Positions 1 through 6,384 of a DNA stretch of 16,719 nt are shown piece by piece. A program made the translations under genes and the position numbers. The stretch's first letter is position 1; every line of letters starts with the position of its first letter. Source of the DNA: Clostridia bacterium (lineage in GTDB: Bacteria > Bacillota > Clostridia > Christensenellales > UBA1242); contig JAGCSP010000023.1 in NCBI GenBank assembly GCA_017964105.1, forward strand, positions 1 through 16,719. The letters are read 5' to 3'. The notes under the pieces are model-generated. The model ran no database searches, was not told the DNA's origin, and saw nothing but the letters and a program-made list of their open reading frames with translations.

Positions 1-57
1 GGCACAGGGCGCAAACGCCACCGCCAGCGCCAGCAGAACCGGTAGGATTCTTCTCAC
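1..57 (-). CDS. 5' fragment of a foreign gene for a signal-peptide protein
   Basis: On the minus strand a GTG start at 57-55 is preceded by a strong Shine-Dalgarno (GGGAGGTGGG, complement of 61-70). It opens a 19-residue frame, MRRILPVLLALAVAFAPCA, that runs off the left edge. Two Arg followed by a Leu/Ala/Val core is a typical Sec signal peptide. The Cys near the end could belong to a lipoprotein, but FAPC is a poor lipobox. The codons (CTG, GCG, CCG) and base composition are quite unlike every other gene in the window, so this gene belongs to a different genome or to a transferred segment. The mature protein is outside the window and its function is unknown. Confidence 0.5.
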   Translation of the reverse strand, partial: MRRILPVLLALAVAFAPCA

Positions 58-97
58 TCGCCCACCTCCCGTATACCTTATGCGTCGTGCGCGCGAA
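1..97. other. GC-rich terminal segment, likely assembly chimera
   Basis: Bases 1-100 contain 62 G/C, whereas bases 101-200 contain 28 and the remainder stays AT-rich. The switch is abrupt, at about 95-100, inside a GCGCGCGAAAAAAC stretch. No repeat, integrase or attachment-like duplication is visible at the border. The simplest reading is a chimeric contig end; a genuine recombination border is possible. Confidence 0.6.
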
Positions 98-111
98 AAA
101 ACAGTTGTATT

Positions 112-1923
112 TTAACTCATTTTATGGTATGATAAATCGATTTTTGATGATGTAACAGCATTAAATACATCTTGGGTTGTTTCTTCTACTTGCACTTTAT
201 CAAAGAATGCATATCCTTGAGCTGTGTTACCAAGGTCAATATGTGCACTAATAGAATCTGTGCCTGTTGCAATATATATTTCCTTTAATGACCACGAACC
301 AATAATATTTGAATATTCAAATAGTGTTTCTTTGTCTGAATAACATTTAATGTATGCACCGCCATTTCCATCTAAACTATTAGCAGCGACATATGCTGTA
401 ATATGATAATATTTACCACTTGATAGGCTTATACTACTACTTGTGTAATAGTTATTCATTTCGCTATCAAAGTTACCTATCATAAGGACATTGTTATTTT
501 CACTTCTTAGTGGTAATGCACCAGGATTGTTTGGGTGCATACCGCCCTTGCTGTAATTTGGTAAATTTGCAGTAAAATTTGAACTTTCAGTATTCACAAT
601 GCCAGCAACTCTAAGTGTTTCATCTTCATCTAAGTTTGCAGTCCAACTTTGTGGTGCTAATGGATAGGTTATAGAGTAGTCTTCGTTTGCAGTAACATCA
701 AAGTCATCATTTGCCACTTGATAATTAGTAGTTGAAGTATCAAAACTAAGTGATGAACTATATGATTTTGATTTGCCGGTTTCGTAGTCAGCAAATGAAA
801 TTTGCCTTACTTGTACGTCATCGTAGTATACATAACCTTTGCCGCTTAGACCTAGTTGCAAAGCAACTACCTCATCGCGATAGCCATTGCCTGCCACATA
901 GAAGTTGTATTGATTCCATCCACCTGTGAAGTTATCAGATGTGGATGTTGTGGATACAGATAAATCTACTTTTTCTTTACGTTCATTTACATCTACAAGA
1001 CTAATTACAGGGCTACCCTCAGACGTGTTTCTCCATGCCCACACAGTAATTCTGTAATATCCATGTTGCAATATATTAATATTTGAACTTTGCAACACTG
1101 CTTCGTGTTCTTCAAGTGGGTTATTGATAAGTAATAGTTTTGTGTTGTTTTTCAATTGCAAGTTGGAGTTCGCAGGAATATCTTTTGTTGCAAATGCATA
1201 ATCTGCATTTACTTCACCGGTAATAGCGCTAATGTCATCTGATTTATAATCAACTGAGCGTACTACTTGACCATTGTCCTCATCAATATTTACTGTTTTG
1301 TATGTCCAACCAGAAGAAATTGGTAAGTCAAATTGATTGTTTTCTACTGCTTCATTAATTGTGTATTGGTTTGTTAGACGAACTACACGTTTATTAGATG
1401 CAGGTGTATTTATTACTGCCTCTTCAAATGCGTCTTTACTATATTGTGTTAGTGCAACTGAGTTAAAGAATACAGGCCCTGTGCAACTTTCGTTTTTGGA
1501 ACCTAGCCATAATTCCAAACTTAAATCGTTTAGTGAATTAAATTCACTAGTTTGCACAAATATGGTGTATGTTGCCCATCCGTAAGTGTTTGTGACAGAG
1601 TTAAAGCTTTCAACTTTTTCAAAATTGGCATCGCTTGCTTTATCACCAAGACCATTTAAATAAATAGAAGCAAAGCTATTAAATGTAGAAGCATATCCAT
1701 TTTCTGAACTTTCTGGATTTTCTACATTGTGGAAAGTTTTTAGTGTAATATCAAATGCATAGTAACCATTTGCGTCTAAATCAATATCACTTGTTGACTT
1801 ATAACCAAAATTTCCAGGTACTTTTGCAGAGTTAATCATTAAACTCTTAAACTTTGCATCGCTCAAAGTGCTAGAAGTTGGTTCTACGCCGTCAATTGTG
1901 CCTGGGGTAGTTGCATCAATCAA
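112..1923 (-). CDS. C-terminal part of a secreted three-module jelly-roll protein split by an amber codon
   Basis: This open stretch is in the same frame as the signal-peptide ORF at 1945-2247. Only one TAG codon (1945-1947) separates them, and the coding frame continues from it through 1944. Read through, the gene spans 112-2247 (711 codons before the final TAA). The stretch completes module 1 and holds two further copies of a ~180-residue unit, at about 195-376 and 405-582 of this fragment. Each unit has an N-x-x/D-F...GW opening, an LxxI-N strand, a GYY/KYY strand, a central W-x-x-Y/K strand and a closing G-x-VYYDD/AFFDKVQV strand. This pattern is typical of carbohydrate-binding beta-sandwich modules (CBM4/9-like fold). 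I see no catalytic domain, LPXTG or C-terminal membrane anchor. The nominal TTG start at 1923 has no convincing ribosome binding site. The protein ends 15 bp before the GC-rich junction, so its C-terminus deserves caution. Confidence 0.7.
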   Translation of the reverse strand: MIDATTPGTIDGVEPTSSTLSDAKFKSLMINSAKVPGNFGYKSTSDIDLDANGYYAFDITLKTFHNVENPESSENGYASTFNSFASIYLNGLGDKASDANFEKVESFNSVTNTYGWATYTIFVQTSEFNSLNDLSLELWLGSKNESCTGPVFFNSVALTQYSKDAFEEAVINTPASNKRVVRLTNQYTINEAVENNQFDLPISSGWTYKTVNIDEDNGQVVRSVDYKSDDISAITGEVNADYAFATKDIPANSNLQLKNNTKLLLINNPLEEHEAVLQSSNINILQHGYYRITVWAWRNTSEGSPVISLVDVNERKEKVDLSVSTTSTSDNFTGGWNQYNFYVAGNGYRDEVVALQLGLSGKGYVYYDDVQVRQISFADYETGKSKSYSSSLSFDTSTTNYQVANDDFDVTANEDYSITYPLAPQSWTANLDEDETLRVAGIVNTESSNFTANLPNYSKGGMHPNNPGALPLRSENNNVLMIGNFDSEMNNYYTSSSISLSSGKYYHITAYVAANSLDGNGGAYIKCYSDKETLFEYSNIIGSWSLKEIYIATGTDSISAHIDLGNTAQGYAFFDKVQVEETTQDVFNAVTSSKIDLSYHKMS

Positions 1924-1944
1924 GTTATAATCTTCAAGATAATT

Positions 1945-2247
1945 CTAAGTACCTGTTGAATATGAATATTGATTATATATACCACTTACTATTTGATTTT
2001 CGCTAGAACCTTTGTCAGTTATCTTTGACCAACCACTTGATGGGGTTGCTGGTGTAGATGAACTAGCATAATTGAAATCAGCATTTGTAATTTTGCTAAG
2101 TGTTTGTGTATATGCGTATACAACATTAGAATTATCATGTTTTTTGTTGTATATAAAATTATAGCCAGCAAAAGAAGAGGTGAGTACCCCCATTGCTAGC
2201 AAAGTTGATGTAAGTTGTTTATTAAATAATTTAGATTTTTTTTGCAT
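1945..2247 (-). CDS. N-terminal part of the same secreted protein: signal peptide plus start of module 1
   Basis: The ATG at 2247-2245 is preceded by an AGGTGA ribosome binding site and, further up, a good sigma-A promoter. Residues 1-10 are basic (three Lys before residue 10) and 11-28 are hydrophobic, ending in SSFAG, so this is a Sec signal peptide. Residues 52-92 begin a beta-sandwich module (NADF...SSGW...SGIYN) that matches the openings of the two later modules in the downstream fragment. Translation stops at an in-frame TAG after 100 residues, in the middle of that module, so the truncated product cannot fold as a complete domain. TAG is a normal terminator here (spoIVFB and holA use it), so general amber recoding is unlikely. 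A recent nonsense mutation, a sequencing or strain variant, or leaky readthrough all fit. Probably a secreted glycan-binding or surface protein. Confidence 0.7.
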   Translation of the reverse strand: MQKKSKLFNKQLTSTLLAMGVLTSSFAGYNFIYNKKHDNSNVVYAYTQTLSKITNADFNYASSSTPATPSSGWSKITDKGSSENQIVSGIYNQYSYSTGT

Positions 2248-2284
2248 GCTTTCACCTAATATAATAAAATCGTAACTACTTGTA

Positions 2285-2313
2285 ATTATACACTAAAAGT
2301 GCTCTTATTCCAA
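2285..2313 (-). promoter_or_regulatory. sigma-A promoter of the secreted modular protein gene
   Basis: On the minus strand TTGGAA (2313-2308) is followed after 17 nt by a perfect TATAAT (2290-2285). It lies about 38 nt upstream of the ATG at 2247, which has an AGGTGA ribosome binding site. This suggests the gene is, or recently was, expressed. Confidence 0.7.
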
Positions 2314-2411
2314 ACAAATATAATCGCTTAATACTAATAATGTAAATTATTTGTATTAAATAAAATGGTTAAATTGTTATGATTTGTCTTAAATTGAGAA
2401 TAATTATATTG

Positions 2412-2428
2412 CTGGTAAAATTTTCCAG
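2412..2428. repeat. 17-bp near-palindrome upstream of the TauE genes
   Basis: CTGG-T-AAAA/TTTT-CCAG is an inverted repeat with one unpaired base, in the divergent intergenic region 42 nt upstream of the first TauE-half gene. It could be an operator for a dimeric repressor. No regulator gene lies beside it. An alternative is chance in AT-rich DNA, although the GC-containing ends argue mildly against that. Confidence 0.3.
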
Positions 2429-2469
2429 TTACAATTGTATATTGAGCAAATTATTTAAAATAATTCACA

Positions 2470-2898
2470 ATGAAAAAAATAATAGTAACAACGCATATAA
2501 AAGATAATAAAAACTTGTATGAAGTGGCACATATAGAAAATGTACCACCAAATTTTTTGATTTCGGCAATGTTGGGACTAATAATTGGCTTTATTAATGG
2601 GTTTTGGGGTGGCGGCGGTGGTATGTTTTGTGTGCCAACACTCAGCAATATTGTGGGCTTGCCAGAGAAAAGAGCACATGCCACAGCAATACTTATTATG
2701 CTACCGCTTAGTATTGTTAGTTTTGTAATTTATATCATTATGGGGGCATTTGATGGGATGACCACATTAAAGGTGACTATAGGATTTGTTGTGGGTAGCG
2801 CAATCGGAGCATTGATATTGAATAATATCAAAAATATTGTGCTTAACATTATTTTTGCAGTTGTCATTATTGCTAGTGGAATAAAATCACTTATTTGA
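2470..2898 (+). CDS. TauE/SafE-family half-transporter, N-terminal repeat (DUF81-type)
   Basis: A 142-residue membrane protein corresponding to one of the two repeats of a TauE/SafE sulfite/organosulfonate exporter. After a polar stretch of about 28 residues, it has four hydrophobic segments (about 31-48, 75-95, 101-117, 122-141). The family's Gly-rich turn, GFINGFWGGGGGM followed by PTL, is at about 41-56. Full-length family members are around 250 residues, so this gene supplies half and the next gene supplies the rest. The spacing of 12 nt indicates one operon and probably a heterodimeric transporter. The start is uncertain: no clear Shine-Dalgarno precedes the ATG at 2470, and a later ATG at 2569 would remove the polar N-terminus. 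The substrate is unknown; sulfite, sulfoacetate or other small anions are known for the family. Confidence 0.8.
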   Translation: MKKIIVTTHIKDNKNLYEVAHIENVPPNFLISAMLGLIIGFINGFWGGGGGMFCVPTLSNIVGLPEKRAHATAILIMLPLSIVSFVIYIIMGAFDGMTTLKVTIGFVVGSAIGALILNNIKNIVLNIIFAVVIIASGIKSLI

Positions 2899-2910
2899 TG
2901 GGGGAAAATA

Positions 2911-3327
2911 ATGGATTGGCTTTGGTTTATTATTGCAGGTCTTACTAGTGGTGTAATAGCAGGCATGGGTATGGGCGGTGGAACGCTACTCATACCAATT
3001 CTTACAATATTTTTGTCAGTGGAGCAACGAATTGCTCAAGGTATCAATTTGCTAGCATTTATTCCTGCTGCTATTGTTGCAATCATTATTCACGCAAAAA
3101 ATAAATTGATTTCTTTTAAGGTAGGCATTCCATTTATAATTGGTGGTGTTATCCTTGCCATAGTTGGTGCATTGATAGCACTACGTCTGCCAAATGACAT
3201 ACTAAAACGCATATTTGGTGTATTTTTACTAATTGTTGGTATATGGCAAATTGTATTTACAATTTGTAATTCCAAAGATAAAAGCAAAGTTGTTTTTTCC
3301 AAAATAAGTTTAAACAAATATAACTAA
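2911..3327 (+). CDS. TauE/SafE-family half-transporter, second repeat
   Basis: A 138-residue membrane protein forming the partner of the preceding half-gene. It starts at an ATG after a GGGGGA ribosome binding site, 12 nt downstream of the first half's TGA stop. Four hydrophobic segments lie at about 3-20, 44-61, 71-91 and 98-118. The N-terminal signature GLTSGVIAGMGMGGGTLLIPIL mirrors the Gly-rich signature of the first half, as expected for the internal duplication of this family. The charged tail (about 119-138) is probably cytoplasmic. Each half has four membrane segments, so the pair would give the usual eight-helix fold. No terminator is visible before the ferredoxin promoter. Confidence 0.8.
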   Translation: MDWLWFIIAGLTSGVIAGMGMGGGTLLIPILTIFLSVEQRIAQGINLLAFIPAAIVAIIIHAKNKLISFKVGIPFIIGGVILAIVGALIALRLPNDILKRIFGVFLLIVGIWQIVFTICNSKDKSKVVFSKISLNKYN

Positions 3328-3331
3328 GTAA

Positions 3332-3360
3332 TTGCATACACTTTACACATTTGCTATAAT
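3332..3360 (+). promoter_or_regulatory. extended -10 sigma-A promoter of the ferredoxin gene
   Basis: TTGCAT (3332-3337), 17 nt, then TATAAT (3355-3360) with the extended TGC just before it. It lies 31 nt upstream of the ferredoxin ATG. It is one of the best promoters in the window and makes the ferredoxin gene an independent, probably strong, unit. Confidence 0.8.
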
Positions 3361-3391
3361 ATCTATATAAACTTTTTAGAGGTGGAAGTTC

Positions 3392-3559
3392 ATGGTAGAT
3401 AAAAGTAAATGTATTTCGTGTGGCACATGTGTAAATATTTGCCCAGTTGGTGCAATATCTTTTGTAGAAGGTAAGGCATTCATTGATAAAGAATTGTGCA
3501 TTAAATGTCATAGTTGCGAAAATGCTTGCCCTATGGGTGCAATAAAGATTAATGACTAA
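3392..3559 (+). CDS. small 2[4Fe-4S] ferredoxin (55 aa)
   Basis: A 55-residue clostridial-type ferredoxin, a soluble low-potential electron carrier between anaerobic oxidoreductases. Two cluster motifs are visible: C7-x2-C10-x2-C13-x3-C17-P and C36-x2-C39-x2-C42-x3-C46-P. They form the pseudo-twofold repeat of the family, and the length matches the classical 55-residue proteins. The ATG follows an AGAGGTGG ribosome binding site at 3378-3385. The gene is monocistronic: it has its own extended -10 promoter, and a hairpin terminator starts 4 nt after the TAA. The partner enzymes are not in the window. The presence of the gene supports an anaerobic lifestyle. Confidence 0.93.
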   Translation: MVDKSKCISCGTCVNICPVGAISFVEGKAFIDKELCIKCHSCENACPMGAIKIND

Positions 3560-3562
3560 TTA

Positions 3563-3600
3563 AAAGAAGTGCTTTTTTAGAAGCGCTTTTTTATTTTTTA
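3563..3600 (+). terminator. intrinsic terminator after the ferredoxin gene
   Basis: AAGTGCTT (3567-3574) pairs with AAGCGCTT (3581-3588) around a 6-nt loop, with one T-G wobble. A few outer A-T pairs extend the stem, and TTTTATTTTTT follows. Confidence 0.8.
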
Positions 3601-3648
3601 ATGTAAAAATTTAACAATCGTTATTTTATAAAAGTTGCTAATATAATG

Positions 3649-3677
3649 TGTACAATTTTAAATTTATATGCTATAAT
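3649..3677 (+). promoter_or_regulatory. extended -10 promoter of the Ppx-like/MreB-like operon
   Basis: TGTACA (3649-3654), 17 nt, then TATAAT (3672-3677) preceded by TGC (extended -10). It lies about 54 nt upstream of the TTG start of the Ppx-like gene. A second TATAAT at 3642-3647 lacks a matching -35 and was not counted. Confidence 0.65.
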
Positions 3678-3730
3678 TTGTGTAGCGTAGAAAGTGTGCG
3701 ATTTTTTAGCACAAAGGAGATTTTACTATA

Positions 3731-5239
3731 TTGGAAAAAATTGCATTAGTCAAATTGTCTGGTAGTGATTTATCAGTAAAATTTGTTGAAATGACTAAAA
3801 ACAAATCTTTTGTGGTGTACAATGAAATTTGTATGCCTGTTGATCTTGCAAAAGATTTTTATGATGATTATTTTATAAAACCAGCTGTTGTAAAAGAAGT
3901 TGTATCTATTTTGCAAGTATACAAACAACTTATTGATAGAGAAGAAGTTGTAGATACAATCTGCTACACAACAAGTTTACTTAATGAAGCAAAAAACAAT
4001 AATGGCTTTTTAAATGAGATTGCAGGTATCACTGGTTTAAAATTTAGAGTGCTTAGTCCAGAAGAAGAACTAAACTATGTGTACACAGCAATTATTAATA
4101 CATTTAATAAACCAAAGGCATTGATTGTTCATTTGTCTGCATTTGAAACTTCGTTTATGCTATATAATCGTAGAAATGTGTTGAATACAAAAGTAGTAAA
4201 TTATGGCTACATTAACGCATATAGTGATGCTCAAGAACATGATGAACAATATGCAATAGAAAAGGTAAAATCAACAATTTCTAATGCATTAAAAGAAAAT
4301 GAGTGGATTACAGATTTACAAGAAGAATTTGAAGTTGTGTGCACGGGTGAAATGTTTGAAGGTTTTGGCGAGATTTCAAGAAAAGCTTCAAAATATCCAC
4401 TAGATATGGTTCACAATTACGAGTTTAACAAAGAGAATTTTGGCAAAGTATATTCTGCAATAATGGCACAAGACTTAACCAAAACCACAAAAGTAAAGGG
4501 TGTTCCACTCGAATTATGCAAATATTTGCCATATGCATTTGAAGCAATGAACACAATCATTCCTTCTATCAATAAAGATGTATTTGCTGTAAGCAAAACA
4601 AATGAAGCAGATGGCTTATTATTTAACTATGTGTTGCCACTAACTATTGAAAAACCTATAAGTGATACACTTGGTTATTCATTGCAAGTAATTAATGAAT
4701 ATTACGATCGTAAGCCAAATAATGCTTTGCACGTATATGAACTTAGCATGATATTATTTAAGCAATTAAAAGTGTTACATAAACTTGGTAGAAGTTATAT
4801 CAAAGTATTACGTATTGCATCATATCTATATGCAAGCGGACTCAGAGTAAATTATTCACAAAGAGAAAAGGCAGCATTTGATATAATTTTGAATAGTGAA
4901 ATATATGGTGTAAGTCACAAAGAGATTGTTCTTGCTGCATTTGTAGTACTTATTCGCGATGCCGATAACTTTAGTTTGTCTGATTGGGTAAAATATAGAG
5001 ATTTGGTAACAGAAGAAGATTTGGCAGCTGTAAAGAAATTAGCTGTTATATTAAAAGTTGCAGAATCATTAGATGTAACTGCATTTGGTAATGTTGTTGA
5101 TATCAATTGCGATATCTTGGGCGATAGTGTAATTATGAAAACAATTGTAAATGCAGATAGCAACCTAGAAATTAAAAATGCTATGCTAAATGCAAATGAA
5201 TTTAGAAAAGCATTTAAGAAAAATCTTGAAATCTTATAA
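3731..5239 (+). CDS. Ppx/GppA-like protein with degenerate catalytic motifs
   Basis: A 502-residue protein whose layout matches exopolyphosphatase/guanosine pentaphosphatase: two actin-like (ASKHA) subdomains (about 1-305), then an HD-type helical domain (about 315-470). Family landmarks remain: TTSLLNEAKN (80-89, for the usual T-S-A-x-R-x-A-x-N), TGLKFRVLSPEEE (101-113, with the acidic residues kept), and VSKTNEADGLL near 288. Catalytic signatures are lost. The N-terminal D-x-G-S/T-N becomes KLSGSDL (8-14). The phosphate-binding D-I-G-G-G-S becomes HLSAFET (134-140). In the HD domain H334 remains, but the LLHDIG motif reads YLYASG (365-370) and the later HH reads RE (378-379). It may therefore bind rather than hydrolyse polyphosphate or nucleotides. 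Start: TTG, with AAGGAG 11 nt upstream. It is co-transcribed with the MreB-like gene 12 nt downstream. The family assignment is firm; lack of activity is inferred. Confidence 0.75.
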   Translation: MEKIALVKLSGSDLSVKFVEMTKNKSFVVYNEICMPVDLAKDFYDDYFIKPAVVKEVVSILQVYKQLIDREEVVDTICYTTSLLNEAKNNNGFLNEIAGITGLKFRVLSPEEELNYVYTAIINTFNKPKALIVHLSAFETSFMLYNRRNVLNTKVVNYGYINAYSDAQEHDEQYAIEKVKSTISNALKENEWITDLQEEFEVVCTGEMFEGFGEISRKASKYPLDMVHNYEFNKENFGKVYSAIMAQDLTKTTKVKGVPLELCKYLPYAFEAMNTIIPSINKDVFAVSKTNEADGLLFNYVLPLTIEKPISDTLGYSLQVINEYYDRKPNNALHVYELSMILFKQLKVLHKLGRSYIKVLRIASYLYASGLRVNYSQREKAAFDIILNSEIYGVSHKEIVLAAFVVLIRDADNFSLSDWVKYRDLVTEEDLAAVKKLAVILKVAESLDVTAFGNVVDINCDILGDSVIMKTIVNADSNLEIKNAMLNANEFRKAFKKNLEIL

Positions 5240-5251
5240 TGAGGTATTGTC

Positions 5252-6259
5252 ATGACTGATTACAACTATGTTGTAAAATTGGGAAATACAAATACTATTA
5301 TCGTCAAATCTGGCGATGGAGTAATACTTGTTGAGCCTAGTGTTGTTGCAGTGGATACAGAGAACAATAATCAAGTTGTTGCTGTTGGTTCCAATGCTAT
5401 AAAGAGTGCAAAAAATTCAAACAATATTGAGTTGTTGTACCCAATAGCAGATGGCGTTGTTAAAAACAAACAATATGCAACGATTATGCTAAGAATGTTT
5501 TTAAAACAAGTCGAATTTAAAACATTGTTCACAAAAAATAATGTAGTTGTTTTGATTCCTACATCACTTAGTGCACAAGAAAAAAATGATTATGTAAATA
5601 TCGCATATTCTTGCATGTTTACACAAGTAACACTACTTCCAACAGTGTATGCTGGTATGGTAAATATGGAAATAGAAGAATATGATGCTCGTCATCATTT
5701 GCTATGCAAATTGGGTGGTGGTGTTACAGATGTTGCACTCATGAGTGCTGGCAGTATTGTAAATGCATGTACGATTGATTTGGGCGGAAATACTCTAAAT
5801 AATGCCATAAAACAATACATTTGTGATAGTTATCATGTGGAAGTACCAAGTGAGATGGTTGAAGAAATAAAGATAGAATTGGCAACATTATTGCCAAATG
5901 ATAACAGAAGTTATAGTATTTATGGTCAAAACAATTTGGATGGTAACTATGGTAATGTTGTGGTTACAAGTTCTGAATTGCGTCCAATATTTATTGATTA
6001 TTTTACTCGCGTAGCTGGAATAATTAGTGGACTACTTGGTAGTTGTGACACAGTTGCAATTTCTGACATTAATAAACGCGGTGTATATTTGTTTGGTGCC
6101 TTGGGTTCAATTACAGGCCTTGATAGATTCTTATCAACAAAGTTAAATGTGCCTGTATATATTGATGTAGAGCCAGAAAGTACAGTAATTAATGGTGCCA
6201 CAGCACTACTAAACAATCCAAACTTATTACAATCTGTAATTGGAAAATACAATAATTAA
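5252..6259 (+). CDS. MreB-like bacterial actin homologue with altered nucleotide-binding site
   Basis: A 335-residue protein collinear with MreB over its whole length (family about 335-345). Recognisable stretches include VEPSVVAVD (27-35), the P-IADGV turn near 64-69, GGGVTDVALMSAGSIV (155-170) and IKQYI...EEIKIEL (186-210). Nucleotide-site positions have changed. Phosphate-1 D-L-G-T-A-N-T reads K9-L-G-N-T-N-T. Phosphate-2 V-D-I-G-G-G-T-T-E reads C152-K-L-G-G-G-V-T-D. The E-E-P segment carrying the catalytic Glu reads LPT (about 129-131). The adenosine motif T-G-G-G reads FGAL (281-284). Two acidic Mg-coordinating residues have become Lys, so ATP hydrolysis is doubtful. A Lys could substitute for Mg2+, or the protein may polymerise without nucleotide. 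It follows the Ppx-like gene by 12 nt with a GAGGT ribosome binding site and is closed off by a terminator. MreC and MreD are not adjacent. It is probably a paralogue or derived MreB; whether a canonical MreB exists elsewhere cannot be seen. Confidence 0.8.
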   Translation: MTDYNYVVKLGNTNTIIVKSGDGVILVEPSVVAVDTENNNQVVAVGSNAIKSAKNSNNIELLYPIADGVVKNKQYATIMLRMFLKQVEFKTLFTKNNVVVLIPTSLSAQEKNDYVNIAYSCMFTQVTLLPTVYAGMVNMEIEEYDARHHLLCKLGGGVTDVALMSAGSIVNACTIDLGGNTLNNAIKQYICDSYHVEVPSEMVEEIKIELATLLPNDNRSYSIYGQNNLDGNYGNVVVTSSELRPIFIDYFTRVAGIISGLLGSCDTVAISDINKRGVYLFGALGSITGLDRFLSTKLNVPVYIDVEPESTVINGATALLNNPNLLQSVIGKYNN

Positions 6260-6292
6260 TTTGTAGTATAATGTAAAATTATAATGTTTAAT

Positions 6293-6337
6293 AAAGTAAA
6301 GCAAAATATATGGTAATATCGTGCTTTACTTTTTTTT
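6293..6337 (+). terminator. intrinsic terminator between the MreB-like gene and minD
   Basis: AAAGTAAAGCA (6293-6303) and TGCTTTACTTT (6322-6332) form a perfect 11-bp inverted repeat around an 18-nt loop, followed by a run of T to 6337. It separates the actin-like operon from the min-spoIVF operon. The loop is long, so partial readthrough is possible. Confidence 0.75.
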
Positions 6338-6363
6338 GTTGTGCATTTACACTTTTTTATAAA
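6336..6363 (+). promoter_or_regulatory. possible sigma-A promoter of minD
   Basis: TTGTTG (6336-6341), 16 nt, then TATAAA (6358-6363), directly after the terminator. It would start RNA near 6370, just upstream of the GGAGG ribosome binding site of minD. The -35 match is weak (3 of 6). Confidence 0.4.
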
Positions 6364-6384
6364 TAGATGCACGTGGAGGATGTT

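Noticed and set aside
1337..1585. Plus-strand open frame opposite the secreted protein gene
   Set aside because: It is a shadow of the minus-strand gene, with no ribosome binding site or protein-like character. The same holds for the other antisense frames over tauE, min, comEC, der and plsY.
1945..1947. TAG as pyrrolysine or a reassigned sense codon
   Set aside because: TAG terminates spoIVFB (8830-8832) and holA (12001-12003) where expected, and the protein is not a methylamine methyltransferase.
3257..3511. Minus-strand frame over the ferredoxin gene
   Set aside because: The plus strand encodes a textbook 2[4Fe-4S] ferredoxin with promoter, ribosome binding site and terminator.
3695..3713. 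TGTGC/GCACA hairpin just before the ribosome binding site of the Ppx-like gene
   Set aside because: Five bp around a 9-nt loop is too weak to support a riboswitch or attenuator, and no known motif fits.
6267..6285. Two TATAAT boxes just upstream of the terminator before minD, suggesting a short terminated RNA or attenuator
   Set aside because: Neither has a -35 hexamer at 16-18 nt, and TATAAT occurs often by chance in this AT-rich DNA.
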